Positions 37,235 through 46,462 of a stretch of 64,000 nt of DNA are shown piece after piece. Source of the DNA: Eubacteriales bacterium. Lineage in GTDB: Bacteria > Bacillota > Clostridia > Lachnospirales > Lachnospiraceae. Each line of letters begins with the position of its first letter. Position 1 is the stretch's first letter. Location: contig JAUNPU010000007.1 in assembly GCA_030536555.1 (NCBI GenBank), positions 1 to 64,000 on the forward strand, read 5' to 3'. Both the position numbers and the translations under genes were made by a program. Under the pieces are notes generated by a model. It made no database searches, was not told the DNA's origin, and was given only the letters and a program-made list of their open reading frames with translations.

Positions 37235-38305
37235 ATGAATTCAATGGAACGAATCAAGGCAATGGTTGAAGGGAAACCAGTAGACCGAATTGGAATTTCG
37301 GCGTGGTATCATATGCCTTTATTGGATCATGTCGCAAAAGATTTTGCTGATGGAATTATTAATTCTGTCGAAACAATGAAATGGGATGTGTGCAAAGTGC
37401 AGTATCATGGATACTATTTTGTATCGTCTTTCGGTCAGGATTATGTTCCATCTGTATCAGCCACACAGTTGTATGGACCGGTTAAAAAATGGATGGTTCC
37501 ACATCCGAAAATGTTTGAAGATTTGAAGATGCCCAGTTTAACGGAAGGACCGTTGGCACGAGAGTTGGAACTGACAAAGCGTATTATGGATAAATTAGGG
37601 GGTAAAGTTCCGGTACTGCCGACGATTTTTTCGCCGATGCATGCAGCAGAGTGGATGACTGGAGGGAGCGACCATACTGAATATATTTATTCATTCATGA
37701 AGTATAACCCAAAAGAAGTACATAAAGGACTGGAAATCATTACAGAAGCCAACCTTCGTTTTCTGGAAGAATTGTTGAAATTAGGAGTAGATGGTATTTT
37801 TCTCGCTGATGTTTTTTCGTCAAAAGATCAGTTGTCGGAGGAAATGCATGATGAATTTGTAAAGAAATATGACTTGCAGATTCTTGATGCATGTAAAGAT
37901 CATACCTGGTTTAATATTCTTCATGCTCACGGTTGGAAGAATTTGCGGTTTGATGAATATGAGAAAGCAGGATATCCGATTCAGGCATATAACTGGGAAG
38001 ACTGTTACCGTGATAGTACGCTGAAAGATGAAAGTCAGATTACTACGTTGGCAGATGCCAGAAAGATTACGGATAAGATTTTAATGGGAGGAATTGAGTT
38101 CTGGAATGATTTTAACAGTGCAGAAAATGACCGTTGGGCGGTAAAGGAAGTTATTAAAAAGCGACTTTTGAATGCACTGGAAATGCTGGGACCGGATGAC
38201 CAGAAATTTATCTTTACACCGGGATGTTCTGTAAAGATGCATGTACCTGAGTATCGTATGAAACTAATACATGAAGTTGTGGAAGAAATAACTGGAATAG
38301 CATAG
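37235..38305 (+). CDS. UroD/MtaA-like zinc protein
   Basis: A 356-residue (alpha/beta)8 protein of the uroporphyrinogen decarboxylase superfamily. It is closer to MtaA/CmuA-type methyltransferases than to heme-pathway UroD, since no heme genes are near. MtaA-type proteins bind zinc with His-x-Cys and a distant Cys. Here the first motif is LHAHGW (His230, His232) and the second FTPGCSV (Cys331), so one Cys is replaced by His. No corrinoid protein is encoded in the element. It may move a methyl or similar group from the imported compound. Confidence 0.75.
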   Translation: MNSMERIKAMVEGKPVDRIGISAWYHMPLLDHVAKDFADGIINSVETMKWDVCKVQYHGYYFVSSFGQDYVPSVSATQLYGPVKKWMVPHPKMFEDLKMPSLTEGPLARELELTKRIMDKLGGKVPVLPTIFSPMHAAEWMTGGSDHTEYIYSFMKYNPKEVHKGLEIITEANLRFLEELLKLGVDGIFLADVFSSKDQLSEEMHDEFVKKYDLQILDACKDHTWFNILHAHGWKNLRFDEYEKAGYPIQAYNWEDCYRDSTLKDESQITTLADARKITDKILMGGIEFWNDFNSAENDRWAVKEVIKKRLLNALEMLGPDDQKFIFTPGCSVKMHVPEYRMKLIHEVVEEITGIA

Positions 38306-38364
38306 TCCAGAGATGTGAACATGTATGAAACCATGATACAAGAATAAAGAGAAGGAAGGAGAGT

Positions 38365-39552
38365 ATGATGTTTCATATCAATAAACATCATACAAGGAAT
38401 AATATGAAGAAAGTGGCATTAAGTATGATTCTTGCAACTACGATGTTATGTTCCTGTCTGTCTGGTTGTAGCAAAGGTACATCTGAAGGAGCGTCTGATG
38501 AAATTAAAATCGGTGTAATTGCCCCATTAACTGGCAATTATGCGGAACATGGAAAAAGCTTTGAAGTGGCTATGAGTATGGCAGTCGAAGAGATTAATGA
38601 AGCAGGTGGAATCAATGGCCGTAAACTTGAATTAACGTTCAACGATACGGAAGGTGACAATAAAAAGGCAGCAGATCTGGCCTCCATGTATGCTGAAGAT
38701 GAGTCGTATGTAGCTATGTTAGGCGGCTTCACATCCGGATGTGCTATGGCTGCAGCGCCAATTTGCGATGAGAGTGGAATCGTGCTGTTATCGCCTACGG
38801 CATCCAATGCTGCTTATGCACAGATGAGCAAATACTGTTTCTCAATTCCAAATATATCCACACTGGAGGCACCTATTATGGTTAAGAAAGCAGTGGCTGG
38901 ATACTGTGGGGCAAAGAGTGTTTATGTATTTGCATTGAACAGTGACTGGGGTATGGGAGCGTTAGAGGGCTTTAAGGCTGGTGCTGAAGAGGCTGGTGTG
39001 GAGATCCTTGGAGTAGAGACTTATGTAGCTGGTGAAACAGATTATTCCGCAATGATTACAAAGGCAGCAGCAGCAAATCCGGAAATGATTGTTATTCTGG
39101 ATACGCAGGTAGCTACCGTGCTTAACCAGATTCGTACCGCAGGTTTGACAACCAAAGTTGCAAACTACGGAAGCAGTGCTTCTAATGAAGTCATTACTCT
39201 CTGTGGAGAGAATGCAGAGGGGCTTGTGGCAAGTGCTGAGATTCTGGATACGAGCAAAGAAGAAAACAAGGCCTTTGCAGAGAACTTTAAGGAACGCGCC
39301 GGTTTTGATCCGAGTCTGTATGCAGGATATGCATATACTACTGCGTATATCATGGCAGATGCCATTGAACGCTGCGGTGAAAATGTAACCAGAGAGGCGA
39401 TTCGTGATGAAATTGCAAAGACAGATGGAACTTATCTGTATGGTGGTGTGACTTTTAATGAAAACGGTAACAGAGTCATCGATCCGGAGAATGCTTCATA
39501 TGAAGTATTTGAAGTTCAGAATGGAGAATGGGTGAGAGTTCAGCAGAAATAA
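38365..39552 (+). CDS. Liv-type ABC substrate-binding lipoprotein
   Basis: A 395-residue extracellular binding protein of the branched-chain amino acid type (Peripla_BP_6). A lipobox LSGC lies at about residue 34, then EIKIGVIAPLTGNYAEHGKSFEVAM, the typical start of mature LivJ/K/UrtA proteins, and VAMLGGFTSGCAMAAAPI. GAAGGAG precedes the ATG at 38365; an internal ATG at 38404 is possible. Such proteins bind amino acids, urea, amides or aromatic acids, so it probably defines the substrate of the island's pathway. Confidence 0.9.
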   Translation: MMFHINKHHTRNNMKKVALSMILATTMLCSCLSGCSKGTSEGASDEIKIGVIAPLTGNYAEHGKSFEVAMSMAVEEINEAGGINGRKLELTFNDTEGDNKKAADLASMYAEDESYVAMLGGFTSGCAMAAAPICDESGIVLLSPTASNAAYAQMSKYCFSIPNISTLEAPIMVKKAVAGYCGAKSVYVFALNSDWGMGALEGFKAGAEEAGVEILGVETYVAGETDYSAMITKAAAANPEMIVILDTQVATVLNQIRTAGLTTKVANYGSSASNEVITLCGENAEGLVASAEILDTSKEENKAFAENFKERAGFDPSLYAGYAYTTAYIMADAIERCGENVTREAIRDEIAKTDGTYLYGGVTFNENGNRVIDPENASYEVFEVQNGEWVRVQQK

Positions 39553-39579
39553 GCCAGATGAATTTCAGGGGGATACTTT

Positions 39580-40458
39580 ATGGAATATGTACTTAGTCAG
39601 TTAATAAACGGAATTTGTCAGGGGATGATTTACGCACTTATGGCAATTGGATATTCAGTAATTGCCGGAGTAACAGGCATGGTATCATTCTGTTATGGTG
39701 ATTTAATGACTATGGGAGCCTTTGCAGCATTTTATATGTTTGAATTTGCCGGAAGCAATATAGTGCTTGGTGTGATTTCATCTTTTATAGCATGCTGGTT
39801 ATTGGGAATTATCATATATAAATTATGTTATGAAAAGTTTCTCAATGCACCGCGTCATATCACCATGATCTGTACATTTGCTTTTGGTATTGGAATGAGA
39901 AATCTGGCGCAGATCCTGTTTGGAGAAGCTCGTAAGCCTGTGCTGAATGTGGTTGGTAACAGAGCGATTATTTTGGGAAAATCCATTCGTATTACGATGC
40001 TTCAGATTACAATTATCGTTACAGTGATTATTCTTGCAATATTGCTTTCCTGGTTTCTGAATAAAACCAAATGGGGACTTTCCTTAAGGGCAATCAGTCA
40101 GGATAAGACGGCATCTTATGTTGTAGGAATCAATGCAAAACGATATTCTTTGATTGGCAGTTGTCTGGGTTCCAGTTTGGGTGGTGTTGCGGGACTGTTG
40201 CTGGCAGTTTACTATCAGACGGTTTATGTTACGATGGGAAATGCTCTGAGTATGAAATCATTTTCGGCAACTGTGCTGGGTGGTTTGACGGATGTTCCTT
40301 TATCCGCTTTGGGTGGATTATGCATTGGAGTCATTGAAAATTTGGGTATTACACTGACAGATTCAAGTTTTCGTGATTTGTTTACATTCTCATTCCTGAT
40401 GCTGATTTTGCTTATCCGCCCACAGGGATTTGCGTCTAAGAAAGGAGCACGGCCTTGA
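39580..40458 (+). CDS. livH: Liv-type ABC permease, LivH
   Basis: A 292-residue membrane permease. QLINGICQGMIYALMAIGYSVIAGVTGMVSFCYGDLMTMGAF at the start is the LivH/UrtB pattern. The coupling segment is ALRAISQDKTASYVVGINAKRYSLIGS-like at about 165-190. Ends in LIRPQG. Its stop overlaps the livM start (TGATG). Confidence 0.9.
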   Translation: MEYVLSQLINGICQGMIYALMAIGYSVIAGVTGMVSFCYGDLMTMGAFAAFYMFEFAGSNIVLGVISSFIACWLLGIIIYKLCYEKFLNAPRHITMICTFAFGIGMRNLAQILFGEARKPVLNVVGNRAIILGKSIRITMLQITIIVTVIILAILLSWFLNKTKWGLSLRAISQDKTASYVVGINAKRYSLIGSCLGSSLGGVAGLLLAVYYQTVYVTMGNALSMKSFSATVLGGLTDVPLSALGGLCIGVIENLGITLTDSSFRDLFTFSFLMLILLIRPQGFASKKGARP

Positions 40459-41462
40459 TGAAAGAAAAGTTTGCATTGAAAGATTTTGTAAAAAAGCATT
40501 CCTCCATCGCAATTTTGCTGGCAATCGTGATAGTGGCTGTCCTTCCGTTGATCTTCAAGACTTCTCAGACAAGAATCTTATGTCGCATTTTGATGTATGT
40601 AACCTTGGCTGGTTCGTTGAATCTTATCAACGGATACAGTGGCCAGACTTGTTTGGGTCAGGCTGGTTTCTTTGCAGTAGGAGCATACACCACAGCAATC
40701 TTGATTACGAGATTTCATATCAGTTTTTGGCCGCTGCTCTTATTAAGTGGAATCATGGCGGCATTGATTGGTGTTTTGATTGCACTGCCAATACTGCGTA
40801 TGAAAGGAATCTATCTGTCTATGGTTACGTTGGGAGCCTCGGAAATTATCAGAACCATTGCTTTGAACTGGCAGAGCGTTACCGGAGGTGCCTTTGGTAT
40901 TAAAAATATTACCAGACCCCAGATTTTTGGGTTGACGATAGATACTCCGCAGAAATTTGCATGGTTATTCTTGATTGTGGCATGTATTTTCTTGTTTGTC
41001 AGCAAACGAGTACTGTCATCCAGAATCGGAAGGGCATGGATGGCAATTCGGGAAGGTGAACTTGCAGCCGCATCGCTTGGCGTAGAAGTTGCGAAATATA
41101 AAATCCTGAATTTTGCTTATGGTGCATTCTGGGCGGGAATTGCAGGTTCTATCTATGCTCCATATCTGAGATATATTGATTCCAGTGCGTTTACGTTAGA
41201 CGAGGGATTTAATATTCTTTCTATGATAGTTATTGGCGGTCAGGGAACTCTAGCTGGACCAATTGTCGGAGCAGTGGTAGTGAACCTTTTGACGGAGGCA
41301 CTTCGTGCAATCAGCAACTGGAGATATGTTGTATATGCAGGACTTCTGATCTTTATGATGTGGAAACGCCCACGTGGTCTGGTGGGAGAGAACAGTCAGG
41401 TGACCATGGTGACTGGAGAAAAGTCCATAAAAAAGAACCGAAGAAAGGGAGCTGTAAAATGA
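40458..41462 (+). CDS. livM: Liv-type ABC permease, LivM
   Basis: A 334-residue membrane permease. LAGSLNLINGYSGQTCLGQAGFFAVGAYTTAIL is the LivM signature. IREGELAAASLGVEVAKYKILNFAYGAFWAGIAGSIYA forms the coupling region, and VIGGQGTLAGPIVGAVVV lies near the end. Overlaps livG by four bases. Confidence 0.9.
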   Translation: MKEKFALKDFVKKHSSIAILLAIVIVAVLPLIFKTSQTRILCRILMYVTLAGSLNLINGYSGQTCLGQAGFFAVGAYTTAILITRFHISFWPLLLLSGIMAALIGVLIALPILRMKGIYLSMVTLGASEIIRTIALNWQSVTGGAFGIKNITRPQIFGLTIDTPQKFAWLFLIVACIFLFVSKRVLSSRIGRAWMAIREGELAAASLGVEVAKYKILNFAYGAFWAGIAGSIYAPYLRYIDSSAFTLDEGFNILSMIVIGGQGTLAGPIVGAVVVNLLTEALRAISNWRYVVYAGLLIFMMWKRPRGLVGENSQVTMVTGEKSIKKNRRKGAVK

Positions 41463-42241
41463 GTGAAGTATTGAGAACAGATCATTTGTCGATTCAGTTT
41501 GGTGGATTAAAAGCGGTAAATGATGTCAGTTTCCAGGTAAATGAAGGAGAAACCTTTGGTATCATCGGTCCTAACGGTGCAGGAAAAACTACGCTGTTTA
41601 ATATGTGTTCCGGTATTTATAAGCCTACCAGCGGAGATGTTTATCTGTGCGGAGAAAAAATTACGGGAATGCATCCGGAAAATATTTGCAACAAAGGTTT
41701 GTGCAGAACGTTTCAGTCTTCACAGCTGTTTGCATTTATGTCTGTACTGGAAAATGTAAAAGTGGGATGCCATATAGGTACAAGGACTGGATTTAAAGAC
41801 GCAATTATGCGAAATAAACGGTATAAGCAGGATGAAGAATTTGCTTATGAAAAAAGTTTGGAAATTATTGAAAAGGTGGGACTGAAAAAGTATATTGATA
41901 CGAAAGCAGGCAATTTGTCTTACGGAATTCAGAGAAAAGTGGAAATTGCCAGAGCATTGGCAACGGATCCGAAGATACTTCTGTTAGACGAACCGGCAGC
42001 AGGTATGAACCCGAATGAGACTGCAGATTTGATGGATTTTGTGAACCTGCTGCATTTGGAGCATCAAACGGTACTGCTGATTGAGCATGATATGAAATTT
42101 GTCATGAACAGCTGTAAGCGAATTCTGGTGTTGAACTTTGGGCAGAAAATCTGTGAAGGAACTCCGGAAGAAGTACGTAACAATAAAGATGTTCAAGAGG
42201 CATATTTCGGTTCTGGAATGGTTACGAAAGGGGTGTGTTGA
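41459..42241 (+). CDS. livG: Liv-type ABC ATPase, LivG
   Basis: A 260-residue ATP-binding subunit. Walker A GPNGAGKTT, signature LSYGIQRKVEIARAL, Walker B ILLLDEPAAGMNP, and His switch LIEHDM. The C-terminal GTPEEV segment is the BCA-ATPase tail. The signature LSYG is a known variant of LSGG in LivG. Confidence 0.93.
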   Translation: MSEVLRTDHLSIQFGGLKAVNDVSFQVNEGETFGIIGPNGAGKTTLFNMCSGIYKPTSGDVYLCGEKITGMHPENICNKGLCRTFQSSQLFAFMSVLENVKVGCHIGTRTGFKDAIMRNKRYKQDEEFAYEKSLEIIEKVGLKKYIDTKAGNLSYGIQRKVEIARALATDPKILLLDEPAAGMNPNETADLMDFVNLLHLEHQTVLLIEHDMKFVMNSCKRILVLNFGQKICEGTPEEVRNNKDVQEAYFGSGMVTKGVC

Positions 42242-42242
42242 T

Positions 42243-42956
42243 ATGTTGCTTTCGATTCGGGATTTGAGTGTAAATTATGGGCGCATATCGGCTTTGCGAG
42301 GTGTAAATATCGATATTAATAAAGGAGAGATTGTAACAATCATTGGCTCCAATGGTGCAGGAAAAAGTACAACCTTGATGTCCGTTTCGGGATTGGTCCA
42401 GAAAGCTGATGGTATCGTTACATTTAAGGAAAAAGATATCACAAATATGCCTGCGGATAAGATTGCAAAACTGGGTATTGCTCATGTGCCTGAAGGTCGT
42501 CGCGTATTTCCGTCTTTTACCGTTTATGAAAATCTTTTAGCAGGTGCCCGTGGTAATCCGTCATTGAAGAAAACGGATATTGACAGACTGATTGAGGAGC
42601 AGTTTGTATTATTTCCCCGTTTAAAAGAGCGAATTAAACAAGCTGCGGGGAGTCTTTCTGGCGGTGAACAGCAGATGCTTGCTATCGCCAGAGGACTGAT
42701 GATGGATCCGGAATTGATTATGCTGGATGAGCCATCACTTGGACTGGCACCGATTATCATAGAAGAGATTTTTAAATTGATTCTACGCATCAAAGAGCAG
42801 GGGAAAACGGTGCTGCTGATTGAACAGAATGCGTCACTTGCACTGTCAATTGCAGACAGGGGTTATGTGTTGGAAGTTGGTGAGGTAACTTTAACTGGAA
42901 CCGGAAAAGAATTGTTAGGCAATGAGGATGTGAAAAAAGCATATTTAGGTGCCTGA
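42243..42956 (+). CDS. livF: Liv-type ABC ATPase, LivF
   Basis: A 237-residue ATP-binding subunit. Walker A GSNGAGKST, VPEGRRVFPSFTVYENL (LivF hallmark), signature LSGGEQQMLAIARGL, and Walker B IMLDEPSLGLAP. It completes a five-gene importer and ends just before a strong terminator. Confidence 0.93.
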   Translation: MLLSIRDLSVNYGRISALRGVNIDINKGEIVTIIGSNGAGKSTTLMSVSGLVQKADGIVTFKEKDITNMPADKIAKLGIAHVPEGRRVFPSFTVYENLLAGARGNPSLKKTDIDRLIEEQFVLFPRLKERIKQAAGSLSGGEQQMLAIARGLMMDPELIMLDEPSLGLAPIIIEEIFKLILRIKEQGKTVLLIEQNASLALSIADRGYVLEVGEVTLTGTGKELLGNEDVKKAYLGA

Positions 42957-42977
42957 AAGCTCATCTACCGTTAAACG

Positions 42978-43044
42978 AGAACGTTCTTGATAGTATTAAT
43001 GCTTATTTCAGTCATTTATTATGCTATCAAGGGCGTTCTTTTTA
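42978..43044 (+). terminator. Terminator between livF and the nitrogenase-like genes
   Basis: AGAACGTTCTTGATAG pairs with CTATCAAGGGCGTTCT (two G-T pairs), followed by a T-run. It separates transporter and reductase genes or lets only partial read-through. Confidence 0.85.
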
Positions 43045-43090
43045 TTATCAGGTCTTAAATAAAGATCATATTGGATGGAGGACTGGAAAG

Positions 43091-44467
43091 GTGAAAGAAT
43101 TTACTGAATGCAGAAGAACTACAATGGAAGTCTGTGATTATCTGGAAAAAACGATAGTATCCAGTGAAGAAGAAAAAAAGTTTACTCCTCAGGGACTAAA
43201 ATGTGTGCTGGCCAGAGAAAGAGGATTTAAAGGATTTTCTGTAAGAATGTTGTTAATACCGGAATCAATACATGTTGTGATATCGCCGCCGGCCTGTGGA
43301 AGACATGGAGACTATAATGTATTGATGGCAGGCATTAAGGGACGTTTTTTCCGAATTCGATTATCAGAAAAAGATATTGTTTCCGGTGGTGCAGAAAATA
43401 GTATATGTAAAGAACTTTTCGAATTATTAGATTCTATGGAAACAAAGCCTAAAGCGGTGACTCTTTGTATTACCTGTATAGATGGAGTGCTTTGCACAGA
43501 TTACCGTTTGATAGGAAAAAGGCTGAAAGAACGTTATGGAGTTCGTTTTGGAATAGCTCGAATGTTTCCATTTCTTGCTAATAGTGTAAAAACACATGGG
43601 GACCTTCTTATGGAATCTATGTATGAATTGCTGGAAGTACCGGAAGACAGAACGGTGCGAAAAGCAGTGAATCTTGTAGGTCATTTAGATGCAACAAAAG
43701 AGAATACGGATTTTTATATTGTTTTAAATAAAGCTGGATATGATGTGCAGGAGATTCACGCCTGCAATACAATAAAGGATTATGATAAACTGGGGGAGGC
43801 GTGTTTGAATGTAGTGTTAAACAAAAATATGGTGTCGGCAGCAGAAGTAATGAAAACGAAATATGGTATTCCATATGTAGAATTTATAGAATGTATGAAT
43901 CCAGAACAGATAAAGAAAAATTATGAGGCTGTGGAAGATGCACTGGGGGTGAAATTAGAGTATGAGGAATACTACCAGGAAGCATGTCGAAAAGTAAGTG
44001 AAGTATACGAAAAAGTAAAAAATAAATCTTTTGCACTGGGCGGTGAAGTAGATTATAATCCTGTAAAATTTGCCTATGACTGGTGCCAGACAGGATTTCC
44101 ACTAAAATATTTTCTTGTGAACAGGATTAAAAAAGAAGATTTAGAATACTATAAATGGATTCGAGATTATGCACCGGATACTTATTTGTACCTGGCTACC
44201 GATACAAGCATGATGAAGTTTATCGCGGATCCAGATCCGGTTGAATTTGTGGCAGGTGTGCAGTTTAGTCTTGTGCAGCAACTTGGCAATGTAAGTAGTC
44301 TGGAATTAGGAGAGGAACCGTATGATTTTAAAACTTTGATTGAGGAGCTGGATAAAATTAAAGCATCTGTTGAATCAGCAGAAATGAACAGCGCAGAAAA
44401 AACAGCAAATCAGGATAGTGAAAATAAGATATTTGCAAGAGACTGGAGCACATATAGGGAGATGTAG
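43091..44467 (+). CDS. Nitrogenase component-1-like subunit A (NifD/BchN-type)
   Basis: A 458-residue homologue of nitrogenase component 1. By eye it aligns with NifD through three P-cluster-position cysteines: Cys38 (LKCVLARERGF), Cys69 (SPPACGRHG) and Cys129 (TLCITCIDGVLCTD). The segment ACLNVVLNKNMVSAAEVMKTKYGIPYVEF matches the NifD region holding the FeMo-cofactor Cys, but an Asn (residue 244) stands there. So an Fe-S electron-transfer site is likely and a FeMo cofactor is not. GTG start. A charged low-complexity tail follows residue 425. It is 2 bases from the next subunit. It would take electrons from the NifH-like protein to reduce an unknown substrate. Confidence 0.85.
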   Translation: MKEFTECRRTTMEVCDYLEKTIVSSEEEKKFTPQGLKCVLARERGFKGFSVRMLLIPESIHVVISPPACGRHGDYNVLMAGIKGRFFRIRLSEKDIVSGGAENSICKELFELLDSMETKPKAVTLCITCIDGVLCTDYRLIGKRLKERYGVRFGIARMFPFLANSVKTHGDLLMESMYELLEVPEDRTVRKAVNLVGHLDATKENTDFYIVLNKAGYDVQEIHACNTIKDYDKLGEACLNVVLNKNMVSAAEVMKTKYGIPYVEFIECMNPEQIKKNYEAVEDALGVKLEYEEYYQEACRKVSEVYEKVKNKSFALGGEVDYNPVKFAYDWCQTGFPLKYFLVNRIKKEDLEYYKWIRDYAPDTYLYLATDTSMMKFIADPDPVEFVAGVQFSLVQQLGNVSSLELGEEPYDFKTLIEELDKIKASVESAEMNSAEKTANQDSENKIFARDWSTYREM

Positions 44468-44469
44468 CT

Positions 44470-45666
44470 ATGGGAAAAATTTTTTCAAAACTGCCAGCTT
44501 TTTCGGCAGATTATTCGGGGGCAGCAAGCGTATTTTATGATATGAATGGGATTCTTGTAACATATGATGCTGGAAGTTGTGCTGGGAGTTATTGGATGAC
44601 AGATGAGCCGCGTATGACTCATGATGTGAAAAACATTTTTTCTGCCGGACTCAGAGAAAAAAAGATTATATTAGGAGCTGACAGAGAGATAAAGGAACAG
44701 ATAGAACGAACCTGCGAAGAATTAGGTGCAGAGTGCGTCTCTATCTTTGGAACCCCGGTTCCAACAGCAATCGGCATTGATTTTCAGGGACTGTCAAGAG
44801 AAGTTCAAAAAGTGACAGGATTACCTGTATTTGGAATCAATACAAGTGGTCTGGATTTTTATGACGTGGGGCAGCGAAAGTCTTATGAAAGTCTTTTAGA
44901 ATATTGCGTTCAGACAAATGCAGAAAATCTGGCAGATGTAAATGTCATAGGTGCTACACCTCTGGATATGTGGGATTTGAATCAGATTAAAGATATGATT
45001 CAATTTTTGAAAAATGCAGGTGCGAAAAATCCGGCAGTTTGGGGAGCCAATGGGAAACTGAGGGAGATTGGAGGAGCAGATGGTGCAAAACTTAACATCG
45101 CAGTATCTGTTTCTGCAATTCCGATTGTAAAAGAAATGAATCGAAAATTTGGAACTCCTTATCTGGTAGGATATCCGGTTGGAAAGGTACAGACGGCATG
45201 GTGGAGCGCAGAGGTTCATGCCATATTACAGAAGACAGGCGAATATACTGGGCGGAAAATGAAGGAATCATGTGGGGACAAGACAAGATTAAAAGAAGAT
45301 AAAAAAGTAGATAAGAGCATACTGATTATCGGAGAACAGGTGGCGTCCAATTCATTGAGACAGATGCTGAAGGCTGAATTCGGATTTGAGCGGGTTGATG
45401 TTGTGTCATACTTTCAGATGTTCGAAGAATATATGGCAAAAAATGATGCAAAGTTGGAGTGGGAAACGGATCTGACGGAATTGTTATCTGAAAGAATGCC
45501 ATATGATATTATAATAGGAGATCCATTTTACGATTCACTTCTTCCATACACTCCTGATAAAAAGATTCAGCTACCGCACATAGCCGTTTCATACAATATG
45601 TTTCTGGACAACAGCCCGAATTTTTTTGGTGAAAAAGGAAACCAATATTTTCAACTGGTTTTGTAA
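44470..45666 (+). CDS. Nitrogenase component-1-like subunit B (NifK/BchB-type)
   Basis: A 398-residue second component-1 subunit. Cys37 in [10 protein letters not shown] corresponds to the NifK ligand region. In the place of the next NifK Cys it has [11 protein letters not shown] with Pro, so only one ligand remains. Further family pieces are [18 protein letters not shown] and [12 protein letters not shown]. Together with three Cys of subunit A this would give four ligands for one interfacial [4Fe-4S] cluster, as in chlorophyllide reductase. It probably forms an A2B2 heterotetramer. Confidence 0.82.
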   Translation: MGKIFSKLPAFSADYSGAASVFYDMNGILVTYDAGSCAGSYWMTDEPRMTHDVKNIFSAGLREKKIILGADREIKEQIERTCEELGAECVSIFGTPVPTAIGIDFQGLSREVQKVTGLPVFGINTSGLDFYDVGQRKSYESLLEYCVQTNAENLADVNVIGATPLDMWDLNQIKDMIQFLKNAGAKNPAVWGANGKLREIGGADGAKLNIAVSVSAIPIVKEMNRKFGTPYLVGYPVGKVQTAWWSAEVHAILQKTGEYTGRKMKESCGDKTRLKEDKKVDKSILIIGEQVASNSLRQMLKAEFGFERVDVVSYFQMFEEYMAKNDAKLEWETDLTELLSERMPYDIIIGDPFYDSLLPYTPDKKIQLPHIAVSYNMFLDNSPNFFGEKGNQYFQLVL

Positions 45667-45700
45667 AAATAATTATATAGTTGGGAGAACGATAAAAACT

Positions 45701-46441
45701 ATGAAAAAGTACGCAGTTTATGGAAAAGGTGGCATTGGAAAGTCTACGATTACAAGTTCTCTGTCAGCAGCAATTGCAGGAATGGGATACAAAGTCATGC
45801 AGATTGGATGCGATCCAAAAGCAGATTCCACAACAAATCTGTTAAATGGTAAAAAACAGACATCGGTTATGCAATATCTTCAGGAGCATGAAAATCCTCC
45901 TGCACTGGAGGACATTGTAATAGAGGGATATAATGGAGTATATTGCGTGGAAGCAGGTGGTCCGACACCGGGAATAGGATGTGCAGGACGCGGTATTATG
46001 ACAACTTTCAATCTGTTAGAAGAGCTAGGAGCTTTTGAGGTATACAAGCCAGATCTTGTCTTTTTCGATGTATTGGGAGACGTAGTCTGTGGAGGATTTT
46101 CTGCTCCTATCCGTGATGGCTATGCAGATGAGGTGATCATTGTGACATCCGGTGAGAAGATGGCTCTGTTTGCGGCAAGAAATATTTTTATGGCGGTGGA
46201 AAATTTCAAAGACCGGGGATATGCATCTGTGAAAGGCGTCATTTTGAACCGGAGGAATGTGGAAAATGAAGAAAAATATGTCCGCCAGTTTACAGACGAA
46301 GCTGGAATTGAGATTATCGGAGACGTACCGAGGGATGCAGCAATTCAGATATACGAAAATCAGAACCAGACTGTGCTTCAGGGTGACAGCTCTCTTCCCA
46401 TTTCAAAATTATTTATGAAAATTGCAGACAAACTGATTTAG
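45701..46441 (+). CDS. NifH/BchL-like ATP-dependent reductase
   Basis: A 246-residue Fe protein that would pass electrons to component 1 with ATP hydrolysis. P-loop GKGGIGKST (8-16), CDPKADST (37-44), cluster Cys94 in GIGCAGRG, and cluster Cys130 in [16 protein letters not shown] are all intact. It is about 30 residues shorter than NifH at the C-terminus. ATG at 45701 is the first sensible start. Being coded with two component-1 subunits and no nifEN, nifB or nifV, it belongs to a nitrogenase-like system and not to nitrogen fixation. Confidence 0.93.
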   Translation: MKKYAVYGKGGIGKSTITSSLSAAIAGMGYKVMQIGCDPKADSTTNLLNGKKQTSVMQYLQEHENPPALEDIVIEGYNGVYCVEAGGPTPGIGCAGRGIMTTFNLLEELGAFEVYKPDLVFFDVLGDVVCGGFSAPIRDGYADEVIIVTSGEKMALFAARNIFMAVENFKDRGYASVKGVILNRRNVENEEKYVRQFTDEAGIEIIGDVPRDAAIQIYENQNQTVLQGDSSLPISKLFMKIADKLI

Positions 46442-46462
46442 AAGGGGACTTTAAATAGCGAT

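Noticed and set aside
40811..41005. Antisense small ORF in livM
   Set aside because: No start signals, and fully inside a conserved permease gene.
43091..46441. Genuine nitrogen-fixing nitrogenase
   Set aside because: The cofactor Cys position is Asn, subunit B lacks most ligands, and no nifB, nifEN or molybdenum genes are seen.
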